A stretch of 64,000 nt of DNA from Streptomyces sp. ISL-87 (GCF_018614095.1 NZ_JAGGOY010000072.1:1-64000), one strand, 5' to 3'. Numbered from the stretch's first letter, positions 42,881 through 53,059 are shown. The notes: generated from the sequence alone by a model not told the origin. Translations and numbers: made by a program.

Positions 42881-43052
42881 CCGGTCAGCGATGCCTGAGC
42901 GCATCAGCACGTCCCGCGCGGTACCCGGCGACCGCGAGCTGCCCCCGCCGGCCAAGGAGTGCGAGCCGACGGGGAGCTGAGGGCAGGAGCGCGGAAGGCG
43001 CCTACACGGCGCTGCTGGAGTCGGTTGGGCAGCCGGTCCGGTCGTGAGGGAG

Positions 43053-43084
43053 GGGGCGCCGCGTGCCGTGGGACGCGGCGCCCC
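43053..43084. terminator. GC-rich hairpin, probable bidirectional terminator
   Basis: Perfect 12-bp stem (43053-43064 with 43073-43084), 8-nt loop, between the plus-strand gene ending 42880 and the minus-strand gene ending 43145. Confidence 0.7.
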
Positions 43085-43144
43085 TTCGTCTGTCAGGGAC
43101 AGGGGTGAAGGCGCCCTGTCAGCCTGCTTCGGCCGCCCCTTCGG

Positions 43145-43717
43145 CTACTTCTTGACCTCGTTGATGCAGAGCACGAACTGCTTGCCCGAGCTACGCCGGG
43201 AACCCCTGGTCTGCTCGTGGTAGCCGGCGTCCGACTTGCCCTGGCACTTGGAGGTGTCCAGCGTGTCGGGGATCACCTGCACCACCTTGTACTGGGCGTC
43301 GGCGCCACCACACTTCACCACCTGCAGGTCCGGGTTGATCGTGGACCCGTTGTTCTTGAGGCAGTCGCCGACCTCCGCCTTGTCGGCATCGTCCCGGCTC
43401 AGGAAGTAGCCGACGATGCACATGATGACGACGACCACACCGACGATGATCTTCAGGATCTTCATGACGCCCATGCCACCGCGCCGGGCCGGCGGCGGCG
43501 GAGCGGCCGCCCACTGCTGCTGAGGCGGCGGCTGCATCTGCATGTGCTGCTGGGGCGGGTACTGCTGCTGCGGGGCGCCGTACGGCGGCTGGGCGTGCTG
43601 CTGCTGCTGCTGCGGGTACGCGTATCCCGGCTGGGGCGGGTACCCCTGCGGCGGCTGCTGTACGTTCGGGGCGGGCTGGCCGTACGGGCCGGGGCCCTGC
43701 TGTGGCGGATAGGTCAT
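43145..43717 (-). CDS. Pro/Gln-rich single-span protein (LppU/SCO3897-like)
   Basis: 190 aa. Cytoplasmic Pro/Gln/Tyr-rich tract of about 85 residues (YPPQQGPGPYGQ.., a QQQQQ run), then a membrane helix KILKIIVGVVVVIMCIVGYFL and an exported domain with paired Cys (GDCLKNN.., VVKCGGADAQYKVVQVIPD.., SKCQGK.., FVLCINEVKK). The layout is that of LppU-type proteins common in Streptomyces, role unknown. ATG 43717 marks the family start; the upstream open frame is not similar. Confidence 0.8.
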   Translation of the reverse strand: MTYPPQQGPGPYGQPAPNVQQPPQGYPPQPGYAYPQQQQQHAQPPYGAPQQQYPPQQHMQMQPPPQQQWAAAPPPPARRGGMGVMKILKIIVGVVVVIMCIVGYFLSRDDADKAEVGDCLKNNGSTINPDLQVVKCGGADAQYKVVQVIPDTLDTSKCQGKSDAGYHEQTRGSRRSSGKQFVLCINEVKK

Positions 43718-43838
43718 ACGAGAGTCCCCCGTGAGCGTGTGCACACATTGCATCCTTTTGACGCGGACACGCTATCAATCCGCCGCGACCAGGGACGGAG
43801 CGGCCACACCCTTCAGTGCTCCTCGCGACGGGAGGGGG

Positions 43839-44228
43839 TCAGTCGCGGTAGGCGGCCGTCGCGATCTGGACGAACGAGCGGATCAAAGGGTTCATGTCGC
43901 CCTCGTTCGACGCCACCACCACCCGGCTCGGTGCCATGTCGGTCAGCGGTACCACGGCCAGCTCCTCGGGCAGGTCGTGTCCTAGCGGGATCATGCCGAC
44001 CGTGCCGTTCCAGAGCACGGCCTGCACGCACTCCTGGACGGCACGCACCACCGGGCCCTCGCGCCGCTCGCCACCGTTCCAGTACGACCACCAGAGCGGG
44101 TCGGTACCGTCCGGGAACTGGAACCAGCGCCGGCCGGCCAGGTCGGCCAGCTTCAGCCGGGCAGCGGCCCGGCCGAAGTGGAGTTCCTCGGCGACGGCCA
44201 CGAAATAGCGCAGCGTGCGTAGCTCCAT
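43839..44228 (-). pseudogene. LysR regulator with in-frame internal deletion
   Basis: The first 24 residues (ELRTLRYFVAVAEELHFGRAAARL) are a LysR HTH start; they jump directly to LADLAGRRWFQFPDGTDPLWWSYW.., a C-terminal effector-domain stretch ending PLIRSFVQIATAAYRD. About 150 or more residues, including the recognition helix, are missing, but the frame is kept. 129 aa versus about 300. Divergent from the MBL gene. Confidence 0.8.
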
Positions 44229-44309
44229 GACCGGCGACGATACCCGTACGGTATCGACACCACCTATTCGGTCTTGGACGGCCGGGGCGCGGGCCGGTGG
44301 AATCGGAGC

Positions 44310-45199
44310 ATGACGGACGAACTGATTCCCGACCCCGCCGTGCAGGTTTCCGGCGCCCAGGAGATCGCCCCCGACCTGCTCGTGATCCCGAACCAACGAG
44401 TCCAGCTGGTACCCAACATCGGTGTCATCGGCGGCACTCAGGCCGTACTCGTCGTCGAGACGGGCATCGGCACCGCCAACGCCGAGCAGGTCCTCGCCTT
44501 CGCCTCCGAGGTGGCCAAGGGCCGCCGGTTGTACCTGACCACGAGCCACTTCCACCCCGAGCACGCCTTCGGTGCGCACGTGTTCACCGACCAGGCCACG
44601 TACCTGGTCAACCGCGCACAGGCGGACGACCTGAAGACGAAGGGGTCCGCTACCTGGAGATGTTCCGGGGCTTCGGCGGGCCGATCGCCGACCGCCTCGA
44701 CGGCGTCCCGGTGCCTACCCCCGATGTGGTCTACGACGACGGGTACGACCTGGACCTGGGCGGGCGGACCGTACGGCTGCGGCCCACTGGCCGGGGCCAC
44801 ACCAAAGGCGACCAGGTGGTCGAGGTGCCGGACGCCGGCGTGCTGTTCACCGGTGACCTGGCCGAGACCGGACGGTTCGCCATCTTCCCGTGGTTCCCCC
44901 CGTACGACACGGACGTCTCCGGCGTGCGCTGGCTGGCTGTGATGGACCAGCTGGCCGCCACCGGACCGCGGGTGGTGGTGCCGGGTCACGGCGACCTCGG
45001 CGGCCCGCAGGTACTCACCGGCGTCGCCGACCAGCTGCGCGAGCTGCGCGACGAGACCTGGCGGCGGCGTGATTCCGCGATGGGCGAGGACGAGATCGTC
45101 GCCGAGGTCCGGGCGCTGCTCATCGAGCGGCATCCCGAGTGGGCCGGCCGGGAGTGGATCGAGCGGGGCGTCGGATGCCTGTGCGCTGAACACCCATGA
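44310..45199 (+). pseudogene. MBL-fold hydrolase with one-base frameshift
   Basis: Metallo-beta-lactamase fold: VETGIGTANAEQ, TSHFHPEHAFGAHVF (H-x-H-x-x-H), then after DDLKTKG (near 44641) the frame shifts; the downstream frame continues YLEMFRGFGGPIADRL..GRGHTKGDQVVEVPDAGVLFTGDLAETGRF..VVVPGHGDLGG to a normal C-terminus at 45199. AAGGGGTCCGC would read correctly with one more G. Could be real or a base-call loss. Confidence 0.82.
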
Positions 45200-45210
45200 G
45201 CGTGGGCTCG

Positions 45211-47031
45211 TCATTGCTGGACGGCGTCGAGCGCCTCGTTCAGAGTGGTCGCGGCCATGATGAGCGACAGGTGGGTGAAGGCCTGGGGGAAATTGCCGAG
45301 TTGCTCCCCGCTGGGGCCGATCTCCTCCGCGAACAGGCCGATGTGGCTGGCGTATGTGTGCATCTTCTCGAAGGTGTAGCGGGCCAGCGGAAGCCGTCCG
45401 GCACGGGCGAGAGCATCGACGTAGAGGAACGTGCAGAGGCTGAACGTCCCCTCCGAGCCGCGGAGTCCGTCGGGGGAGGCCGCGGGGTCGTAACGGTAGA
45501 CGAGGCTGTCGGAAACCAGGACGCGGTCCATGGCATCGAGAGTGGCCAGCCAGCTCGCGCTCTTCGGGGCGAGGAATCCGAGCCGGGGAATCAGCAGCAG
45601 CGAGGCGTCCAGGACGCGGCTGCCGTAATGCTGGACCAAAGAATGGTCCTCGTCGCTCCAGCCGCGTTCCATGACCTGCTCGAGGATCTCGTCGCGGGCC
45701 TTGGTCCACAGGGCGGTGTCGGCCGGCCGGCTGAATTCGGCGGCGGCCCTGAGGCCGCGGTCGAAGGCGGCCCAGCACATCACGCGGCTGTAGGTGAAGT
45801 CCTGGCGGCCGCCCCGGGTCTCCCAGATGCCCTCGTCGGGCCGGTCCCAGGAGTCGGCGAGCCAGTCCAGAGTCCGGGCGAGGATTTTCCATCCCCGGTA
45901 GTCGCCCTGCACTGCGACCGCCCGGCCCTCGGAAAGGGCGTACAGCGCCTCGCCGTAGATGTCGAGTTGCAACTGGTCCATCGCTGCGTTTCCGGCCCGC
46001 ACGGGGTACGAACCCCGGTAGCCCTCGAAGTGCTCGAGGATCTCCTCGGTCAGGTGAGGGTCACCGTCGACCCGGTACATGATCTGGAGAGGTTCCCCGT
46101 CCGGACCCTCGTGGGCGCGCAGGCGGTCGCCGAGCCAGTGGGTGAAGCGGGTCGCCTCCTCCACGAAGCCGAGGTCGAGTAGGGCCCGCACCGACAGGGA
46201 TCCGTCCCGCACCCAGGTGTAGCGGTAGTCCCAGTTGCGCTCGCCTCCGACCTGTTCGGGAAGACCCATGGTGGCGGCGGCGACCGGCGCGCCGGAGGGA
46301 GCGTACGTGAGGAGCTTGAGCGTGATGGCCGAGCGGTACACCATCTCCGCCCAGCGGCCGCGGTAGCGCGACGTGCGCACCCACTTCTGCCAGTAGTCGA
46401 TCTGCTCCCAGATCTCCTCCGTGATCCGCTCGCTGTTCGGCGGCGGCGGTGCCGCGCTGCCCTCCCCGCCGGTAGTGGTGAACACCGCTGCCGCCACCTC
46501 GCCCGCGTTGAGCGTGATCGAAGCCCGGACGTCCTGGCCGTCCCGTTCGAGCGGGAAGGTGGTCTGCAGGAACGCGGTCGTCCCGGGTGCCCGGAACGTC
46601 GCCTGGCCCTCTGCCAGGTCGAGCTGGTGGGGAGCCCGCGCGTAGTCGAACCGGGGGCGGCATTCGAGGGCGAAGCGCACAGTGCCGCGCACCGTGCGGA
46701 TCGCGCGCACCAGGGTGTGCCGGTCGGACGCCGTGAGGCCCCGGTGGACCGGCATGTAGTCGATCGTCTCGCCGACCCCGTCGGGGGACATGAAGCGGGT
46801 CACCACGACCGCGGAGTCCGGGTAGTACAGCTGCTTCCACGTTCCGTCGGAATGTTCGGGCGCGAGGAGGAAGTGTCCGCCCCCGTCGTGGTCGAGCAGC
46901 GCGGCGAAGACGCTGGGGGAGTCAAATCGAGGCGCCGCGAACCAGTCAACCACTCCCCTGGACGACACCAGAGCTGCCGTCTGCAGGTCCCCCACGAGTC
47001 CGTGGTCGGCGATGGGCGGGTAGCGGTCCAT
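45211..47031 (-). CDS. GH15 glycoside hydrolase (trehalase/glucoamylase-like)
   Basis: 606 aa. N-terminal beta-sandwich (IADHGLVGDLQTAALVSSRGVVDWFAAPRFDSPSVFAALLDHDGGGHF) and a C-terminal (alpha/alpha)6 barrel with WDYRYTWVRDGSLSVRALL and the catalytic-Glu segment GLFAEEIGPSGEQLGNFPQAFTHL. This arrangement is that of actinobacterial GH15 enzymes, including the phosphate-dependent trehalase of mycobacteria. Trehalose is a stress sugar, so trehalase is the favoured reading. ATG 47031 (TGAAGGAGAACC upstream) is chosen over GTG 47052. It is intact although surrounded by pseudogenes. Confidence 0.9.
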   Translation of the reverse strand: MDRYPPIADHGLVGDLQTAALVSSRGVVDWFAAPRFDSPSVFAALLDHDGGGHFLLAPEHSDGTWKQLYYPDSAVVVTRFMSPDGVGETIDYMPVHRGLTASDRHTLVRAIRTVRGTVRFALECRPRFDYARAPHQLDLAEGQATFRAPGTTAFLQTTFPLERDGQDVRASITLNAGEVAAAVFTTTGGEGSAAPPPPNSERITEEIWEQIDYWQKWVRTSRYRGRWAEMVYRSAITLKLLTYAPSGAPVAAATMGLPEQVGGERNWDYRYTWVRDGSLSVRALLDLGFVEEATRFTHWLGDRLRAHEGPDGEPLQIMYRVDGDPHLTEEILEHFEGYRGSYPVRAGNAAMDQLQLDIYGEALYALSEGRAVAVQGDYRGWKILARTLDWLADSWDRPDEGIWETRGGRQDFTYSRVMCWAAFDRGLRAAAEFSRPADTALWTKARDEILEQVMERGWSDEDHSLVQHYGSRVLDASLLLIPRLGFLAPKSASWLATLDAMDRVLVSDSLVYRYDPAASPDGLRGSEGTFSLCTFLYVDALARAGRLPLARYTFEKMHTYASHIGLFAEEIGPSGEQLGNFPQAFTHLSLIMAATTLNEALDAVQQ

Positions 47032-47074
47032 TGGTTCTCCTTCAGCGTTCACGGCCGCGCGACGTCAGGTCCGC

Positions 47075-47880
47075 TCATCGCAGCCGCTCCGCGAGGTGGT
47101 CCCCGACGCGCAGGGCGTTGGCGATGGCCGTCAGTGAGGGTTGACCGCCCCGATGCTCGGGAAGAAGCTCGTGTCGACCAGGTAGAGGTTGTCGAGGTCG
47201 TGAGCCTTGCAGTTCACGTCCAGAGCGGAACTCTGCGGGTCGTGGCCGAAGCGGACGGTGCCGGCCTGGTGCGCCGTGGCGCCTATGGGCATGCCCTTGC
47301 TTCTCGTCGAGGGCGAGATGGATAAGACGAGGTTCACCCCGACCGGCAGATGGAAGGGGTACAGGCCGCGCTTCTCCAGATCGTCGCTCAACTGCTGGAT
47401 GCGCGGCTCGTGTTGCACGGGCGGATAGGCGTACTGGGCGCTGGCCGGTCCCTCGGTGGGGTCCTCGCCGTGCCGGCCGTGGACGAGGTAGAGATGCTCG
47501 GCCTGCGTGTAGTAGGGCTCCAGGTCGTCGTAGTTCAGCGGCCAGGCGGGAGAGACACCGTCGTGGTGGCGGAGTTCGGCGAAGTCCTCAGGACGCATAC
47601 GGAAGAGCGCGGCGCCGTAGAACTTGGTGTTTCCGCCGACGTAGTAGTTCACTTCGGGCGGGAATTGATTTCCGTGCTTGTCGTACCAGAACTCCGGCGC
47701 GCGGTATTTTCCTTTGACAAAGACGGCGGTCGAATCCCAGTTGTCGCGTTCACGCGGCAGGTAGTCGCCGCGTTCGAGAAGGAGAATCCGTTTACCGGTG
47801 GACGCCAGGCGGTGGGCGAGTGTGCCACCCCCGGCACCTGTGCCGATGATGACGACGTCGTACTGCCGCGCCTCGGTCAT
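47075..47880 (-). pseudogene. GMC oxidoreductase with internal deletion and 3' frameshift
   Basis: FAD-binding start (YDVVIIGTGAGGGTLAHRLASTGKRILLLERGDYLPRE) and VNYYVGGNTKFYGAALFRMR..DLEPYYTQAEHLY are typical. Then about 250 residues are missing and the frame rejoins at GMPIGATAHQAGTVRFGHDPQSSALDVNCKAHDLDNLYLVDTSFFPSIGAVNP. One base is lost there, so the usual tail (LTAIANALRVGDHLAERL) is out of frame, ending 47075. Confidence 0.82.
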
Positions 47881-48010
47881 GCCGGCCACCGCCCCCGGAG
47901 CATGGTCTGCTCCTGTCAGGTGAGTTGGGGTCCGTTCCGCATTTACAACGTAGCTCCGGAGGGAATGCCCGGCGAATCGGGCCGGGCGGGGCTCCGGGAT
48001 GCCCGGCCGG

Positions 48011-48425
48011 TCACAGGATCGCGAGGGGATTGACGGGAGAGCCGGTCGCCGCGGGCAGCCGTAGTGGTGCGATCACACAGAGGAACGACCAGCGCCCCTC
48101 CTATTCGCAGAGGGGGCCAGATCCTCGAACTGCAGGTAGTCGAGCAGGTGCAGTCCCGTCCCATCGCATGGATTGCGAGTACGTGTGCCGGGAACGCGAC
48201 ATTCTGCGCGTCGCTGGGGGCCGTGTCGTTGTTGCCGTCGCTGCCGAGAACGGCCACCTGCCGGTCGGCCAGAAAGCGCAGGGCGGTCGGATGGAGTCCG
48301 GCCCGCGCGCCGGCCGAGTCCCAGGGGCCGAGCTCCTCACGCCTGCGCCGGTGTCCGACGCGTACGGGCAGGATGTCGCCCATGCCGACCCGCAGCCCCT
48401 GCCGTCGGCTGGACACCAGCGGCGT
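48011..48425 (-). pseudogene. C-terminal fragment of a cyclase-family protein
   Basis: Kynurenine-formamidase/cyclase fold tail: VGMGDILPVRVGHRRRREELGPWDSAGARAGLHPTALRFLADRQVAVLGSDGNNDTAPSDAQNVAFPAHVLAIHAMG; then LHLLDYLQFEDLAP and WSFLCVIAPLRLPAATGSPVNPLAIL appear in other frames, so at least two frameshifts. Joined head-on to a cydA fragment at 48425-48428. Confidence 0.7.
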
Positions 48426-48427
48426 CC

Positions 48428-48757
48428 TGCCTCGACCCCGAATCCGAGGCCGAAGACATCGCCCCACCGGCCCATCAGGCCGGGCCACAGCAGGCCGAAC
48501 TCGAAGGAGAGCACGGTACCGGTGACGACGCCGATGGCGAACTGCACGGCCATGACCGCCGACCAGCGCCGCGCGAGCTGAAGGGCGACGGCGTCGCGCT
48601 TGCGCAGCCCGCGGTAGTGCATCAGGAGGGTGATGGCGGGCAGGGCCACCCCGAAGGGCACGAGCAGGATGTGGGAGGCCAGGGTGAAGGCCATGAGCTC
48701 GCGGGCGGGCAGAAGCTGCGGAGGGGTGTCCGCCACGATCGCGATCGCGGTGCTCAT
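48428..48757 (-). pseudogene. N-terminal fragment of cytochrome bd oxidase subunit I (cydA)
   Basis: 110 residues: LPARELMAFTLASHILLVPFGVALPAITLLMHYRGLRKRD (heme-b595 His region), WSAVMAVQFAIGVVTGTVLSFEFGLLWPGLMGRWGDVFGLGFGVE, then the protein breaks off. CydA is about 450-500 aa. The break coincides with the start of the cyclase fragment, i.e. one deletion junction. Confidence 0.82.
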
Positions 48758-48802
48758 GTGAGCCTTAGCGGTGTGTGCCGGACGGCTGAAGGACTGCGGG
48801 CC

Positions 48803-49491
48803 TCAGCCACCGGTGGCGAACCCGGGGAACAGGGTCATGCCACCGTCTACGTAGATCGTCGTCCCCACGATGTAGTCGAGCATGTCGGATGCGAGGACTG
48901 TCACCGCGTTCGCGATGTCCTCGGGGTCGCCGACGCGGCGGTACGGGACGAGCCGTAGCAGGTCCGCCTCGGCCTCGGGGGTGTCTCAGGCGCTGCGGTT
49001 GATGGGCGTGCGGATCGCACCCGGAGCGACGGCGTTCACCCGGATCCGGTGCGGGGCGAGCTCCTGCGCGAGCGTGGCCATGAGCATCTGTACGCCGCCC
49101 TTGGAGGACGCGTAGTTCACGTGCCCGGACCAGGGGATGATCTGGTGCACCGAGCTCATGCAAATGATCTTCCCCGCGGAGCGGGAGACCTCCGGGACGA
49201 CGCCGCGGCGCATGAACTCCTTGGCCGCCTCGCGGGCGCAAAGGAACTGCCCGGTGAGGTTGACGCTCAGCACTTTGTCCCACTGGGCCACGGTCATGTC
49301 GGTGACCGGGGCGTCTCTCTGGAGGCCGGCGTTCGCCACCATGACGTCGATGGTCCCGAACTCCTGGACCATCCGGGCGACCATGTCGACGACCTGGTCC
49401 TCCTGCGACACATCAGCCTCGTGCGCGTAGGCCCGGACCCCGAAGCCCTCGATCTCCCGCACCACCTCTTCCGCGGCGTCCGTAGCCTGCT
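48803..49491 (-). pseudogene. SDR (glucose 1-dehydrogenase-like), 5'-truncated with in-frame stop
   Basis: Keeps NAGLQRDAPVTDMTVAQWDKVLSVNLTGQF, CMSSVHQIIPWSGHVNYASSKGG (Tyr-x3-Lys) and VNAVAPGAIRTPINRSA. A TGA (48986-48988) replaces an expected TGG and the frame then runs on (DTPEAEADLLRLVPYRRVGDPEDIANAV..IYVDGGMTLFPGFATGG). The N-terminal Gly-rich motif is gone; the similarity starts at GEQATDAAEEV near 49491. Confidence 0.78.
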
Positions 49492-49778
49492 CACCGAATG
49501 CCTGGACCTGATCACCACGCCGCTGCTCGACGAGGTGAGGCGCCGGGACCCGGCCGCCCTGACCAGACCCCGGGCGCTCGACCACCGCCTGCGCAACCAG
49601 CGCGAGGACGGGCGCGTTGCCGTACCCGTACTGCAACGGGGGGAGGAGCGCGAGGCGTGCGACGGCCCGCGCAGGTGCGGGCCTCATCCTGACCTCTCGT
49701 ACGGTCGGCACGGCCTCACCCGTTCGGCCGTTCTCACCCGCTGTGCGGCCCTCGCACCGCCCGGAACCACGGAGAACC

Positions 49779-51046
49779 ATGGCCGAGCCCGCCGCCCCTC
49801 AGGCCACTGCCGCAACGCTGCTGCGCCGCCCCCAGTTGTGGCTGGTGCCCACCGTCCTCACCGGGCTGCTCGCCCTGCTGCTGTCCCTGCTCTACATGGG
49901 CGGCATCGTCAACCCCAACCGAGACCTGCACGACCTGCCCATCGCCCTCGTCGACGACGAGATCGGCAAGCCGCCTGCCGGGCAGAAGGAGAACTTGGGC
50001 GCGCAGGTCACGAGCGCCATCGCAGCCGACACCGGCGGCGACAAGGCGAGTGGCGCACGCTCACCCGTGCCCAGGCCCAGGAACAGCTCGACTCCGGCAA
50101 GGTCTACGGCGCCCTGGTCGTCCCAGCCGGCTTCACGGACGCCATCACCGCCCTCACCACGCCCGGGGCCACCCGCCAGCCGACGATCACCGTGCTCACC
50201 AATCCCGGCAAGGGCAGCCTCGGTTCCTCCCTCGCCAGTCAGATCACGACCAAGGCCGCGCACCAGGCGTCCCAGACCATCGGCAGACAGCTCACGGCAG
50301 CGGCCGGCACGCAGGCGAGCCCCAGCGTGAAGCTGCTGCTCGCCGACCCGGTGAACGTCATCACCCAGGTCGGCCACCCGATCGGCAGCAACAGCGGCCT
50401 CGGCCTGACGGCCTTCTACTACACCCTGCTGCTCGTGCTGGCCGGATTCATGGGCGGCAACGTCATCAGCAACGGCGTCGACACCGCCCTCGGCTACGCG
50501 GACAACGAGATCGGCCCCTGGCACACCCGCCGCCCCACCGTGCCGATCAACCGCACACAGACGCTGCTGCTGAAGATGGTGATGACAGCGGGCATCATGC
50601 TCGTCAGTGCCTCGCTGGTTCTCATCGCCTGCGTCACCATCCTCGGCATGGACGCATCCCATCTGCCCCTGCTGTGGATCTACTCCTACTGCGCGGCCCT
50701 CGCCGTCGGCCTGGGCGTGCAGGCCATCAACGCAGCGTTCGGCGGGATCGGGCAGCTGGTGTCGATGTTCGTGTTCATCGTCCTGGGCCTGCCCTCGTCG
50801 GGCGCCACTGTGCCGCTCCAGGCCGTCCCCGGCTTCTACCGTTTCCTCTCCTACTTCGAGCCCATGCGGCAGCTCAGCGACGGGGTGCGCGCGATCCTCT
50901 ATTTCGACGCCCGCGGCGATGCGGGTCTCACCCGCTCCTGGATCATGATCGCGATCGGCGCCGCTCTCGCCCTGCTCTTCGGCTTCGCCATGACCACGTA
51001 CTACGACCGCAAGGGGCACAAGCGCCTCATCCCGCAGCCCGCCTGA
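49779..51046 (+). pseudogene. YhgE/Pip- or SNG1-like membrane protein, frameshifted
   Basis: DUF3533/ABC-2-like membrane protein: first helix WLVPTVLTGLLALLLSLLYMGG, extracytoplasmic VNPNRDLHDLPIALVDDE, then a frame change near 50047 (AAGGCGAGTGGCGC, one G short). The second frame continues WRTLTRAQAQEQLDSGKVYGALVVPAGFTDAI.. and at least five more helices to RKGHKRLIPQPA. It would be about 420 aa if intact. Confidence 0.75.
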
Positions 51047-51065
51047 CCTCGTGAACCGGTGCAGT

Positions 51066-51173
51066 TCACTTTCCGACGGTGTTCATCAGGACGATCGCTG
51101 CTAGGTTCGAAAAGATCACAACGAGGACGCCGAGCGTCATGGCCCAAGCCCTGCGCGATTCGTCCATGTCCAT
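51066..51173 (-). CDS. 35-residue single-span membrane peptide
   Basis: DMDESRRAWAMTLGVLVVIFSNLAAIVLMNTVGK: acidic start, one helix. SD GGAGGTG 6 nt before ATG 51173. Family not recognised. Confidence 0.55.
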   Translation of the reverse strand: MDMDESRRAWAMTLGVLVVIFSNLAAIVLMNTVGK

Positions 51174-51386
51174 GGGATCACCTCCGGGCTGACGCGCGCG
51201 TCCCACGCACGCGGAGTGGCCGTACAGGAGTCCGGCCCGCCCTTCCATGATGGACCGGTTGCGCCGGGCGCACACGAGCAAGGGCGGCGGCGTCCGCACG
51301 CCTTCTCGCGCGATGCGTGCGGCGCCGCCTTCATGCAGTTCATCCCGATCATGGACCGGACGGCGCCCTGCCGAACGCCCTCACTG

Positions 51387-53059
51387 TCAGCGCGGCCGGC
51401 GCTTCGGTGGGACAGGCCCCGGGATGACATCGAGGTCGAGGTGCTCCTTGAACAGGTGGACCAGGTTGGCGCCGTCGAGGAGTTCGAGGCGCCCGTGGTC
51501 GTTCGCGAACGCCTCGCTCGCCCGCCCGAACCACGAGGTCGTCACCAGAATGCCCTTCGCCGCCCGCTTGTGCTCCACTACGCCGGCGAGCGCGGACACC
51601 GACTCGAACGGCACTACCTTGGCAGTGCGTTTGGCCTGGATGATGCACAGCCCCCGCATGACCGGGTCAGTGTTCATCGCCACCGCGTCCACGCCCTCGT
51701 CCTGCGACGGGCGCGTATTGACACTGTCCAGTCCGATCGCCTCGAACAGCTGCCGCACCAGATGCTCGAATTCTGTAGGTGAGAGGTCCATCAGCACCGG
51801 CCGGCTGTCCAGGCCCGCCACGACGTCCATGCCGTCCATCAGCCGGAACTTGCTCAGGTCGAAGGTAACCAGCGGGCGCACGGCTCCAGCTCGTACGGAT
51901 TCGGCGAGATCAGCGACCGCAGCCGCTTCAGACAAGCCCTCGGATCGACCTGGGTGAGGACCAGTTCGCCGAACTCCTCCCTGTCTGCCAGGAGGGTGAT
52001 CAGACAGGGGTGCACCTCGCGGCCCGTGGCGCGATCGATGGTCGCCACGTGTCCGTTCAGCGCCACGGACCGCACCACTCCCTCGGTGTCCGCCGCGAAC
52101 AGCTCGTGCACAGTCCGCAAGGCCGTCTGCGCCAGTACGGACGCGTACAGCTCGTGGCGCTCCTTCTCGGGCCTCGGGACAGCCGTGATTTCGTCGCGCG
52201 TCTTCACGTACCGGTAGGCGCGGGCGGCCGGGATCACATCGTCCAGCGGCAGGTCGATCTCCACCAGCAGGTCACCCGTATCCGCCTGGAACGAGACCTG
52301 GTGCGCCTTCGGGAACCCGTGTGGGTAGACGGAGGCGGCCAGCACCTGGTCGATGAACCACTCGACAGCCTCGACATCCCTGTCACGGTAGGCAGCCCGG
52401 CGCGCTTCTATCCCGGCATTCCACTCATCGACCCGGGCCGACTCCCCCTGGTTTCGTTCGTCATGACGGGCCCGCGCCGTATCCAGCTTCCCGACCCGTT
52501 CGTGCTCCGCGCGCGCGTGGTCCCGCAATGCCTCGTCGAACCGTTTGCGCGCGGCCTCCACCTCCCCGTCGTACGACCGGCGGCCAAAGCCGAGCACTCC
52601 GAGCAGTCCGCGCGGCGGCTCGGGCTCGTACTCGCCCCACCGTGGCAGCGGAACGGGCCGCGTACGGCTCTTGGACGGCATGAACACGGCAGGGACGAAT
52701 TCCTGCCTGAGGCTGTCGAAGCTCAATGGCCGGCCGTCCAGCACCGCCGCGCGTAACAGGCCCGAGAGCTGCTCGACGTCGTGCTCGGCCACACTGGTCT
52801 TGTCGACGGCCTCCTGGGCACGCGCGGCCTCGTACGCGAGCTTCTCCTCACGCGCCTTCCGCTTGGCCTCCACCTCAGCAGCCTTCCTCAGCCGCTCACG
52901 CTCCTTGGCCTGCCGAGCACGCTCCCGCGCGTACGCATCACTCCCGCCCGCCACCGCCACCCCCAGGTCCCTGCACGCCGGTCCGGTTAGAACTTCCCGC
53001 CCCAGGGGCGTCCAATCCGCATGTTCCATCCCAGGCTTCCCAGAGGCCGCTACCGTCAC
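51387..53059 (-). pseudogene. Mrr-like restriction endonuclease, one-base frameshift
   Basis: N-terminal part (from 53059; ATG 53029 also possible): a coiled-coil rich in Arg/Glu/Ala (ARERARQAKERERLRKAAEVEAKRKAREEKLAYEAARAQ), then an undefined globular part. Near 51885 the frame shifts (CCGTGCGCC, one G short) and the other frame carries the Mrr_cat nuclease: LSPTEFEHLVRQLFEAIGL, SQDEGVDAVA, CIIQAKRT (D..QxK catalytic residues), GILVTTSWFGRASEAFA. Such Mrr proteins cut methylated foreign DNA. Confidence 0.8.

Noticed and set aside
43559..43650. CTG/GCTG repeats as a microsatellite or CRISPR-like array
   Set aside because: They are codon repeats for a Gln/Pro-rich tract; no regular spacer structure. 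No CRISPR array was seen anywhere in the window.
49049..49778. 5' extension of the YhgE-like frame over the SDR remnant
   Set aside because: The real protein starts at ATG 49779 with its first membrane helix; upstream codons are antisense to the SDR pseudogene.
52200..52330. GGTAGGCGCGGG and GGGTAGACGG near 52213 and 52323
   Set aside because: Inside the Mrr-like coding region with no gene start downstream on that strand.
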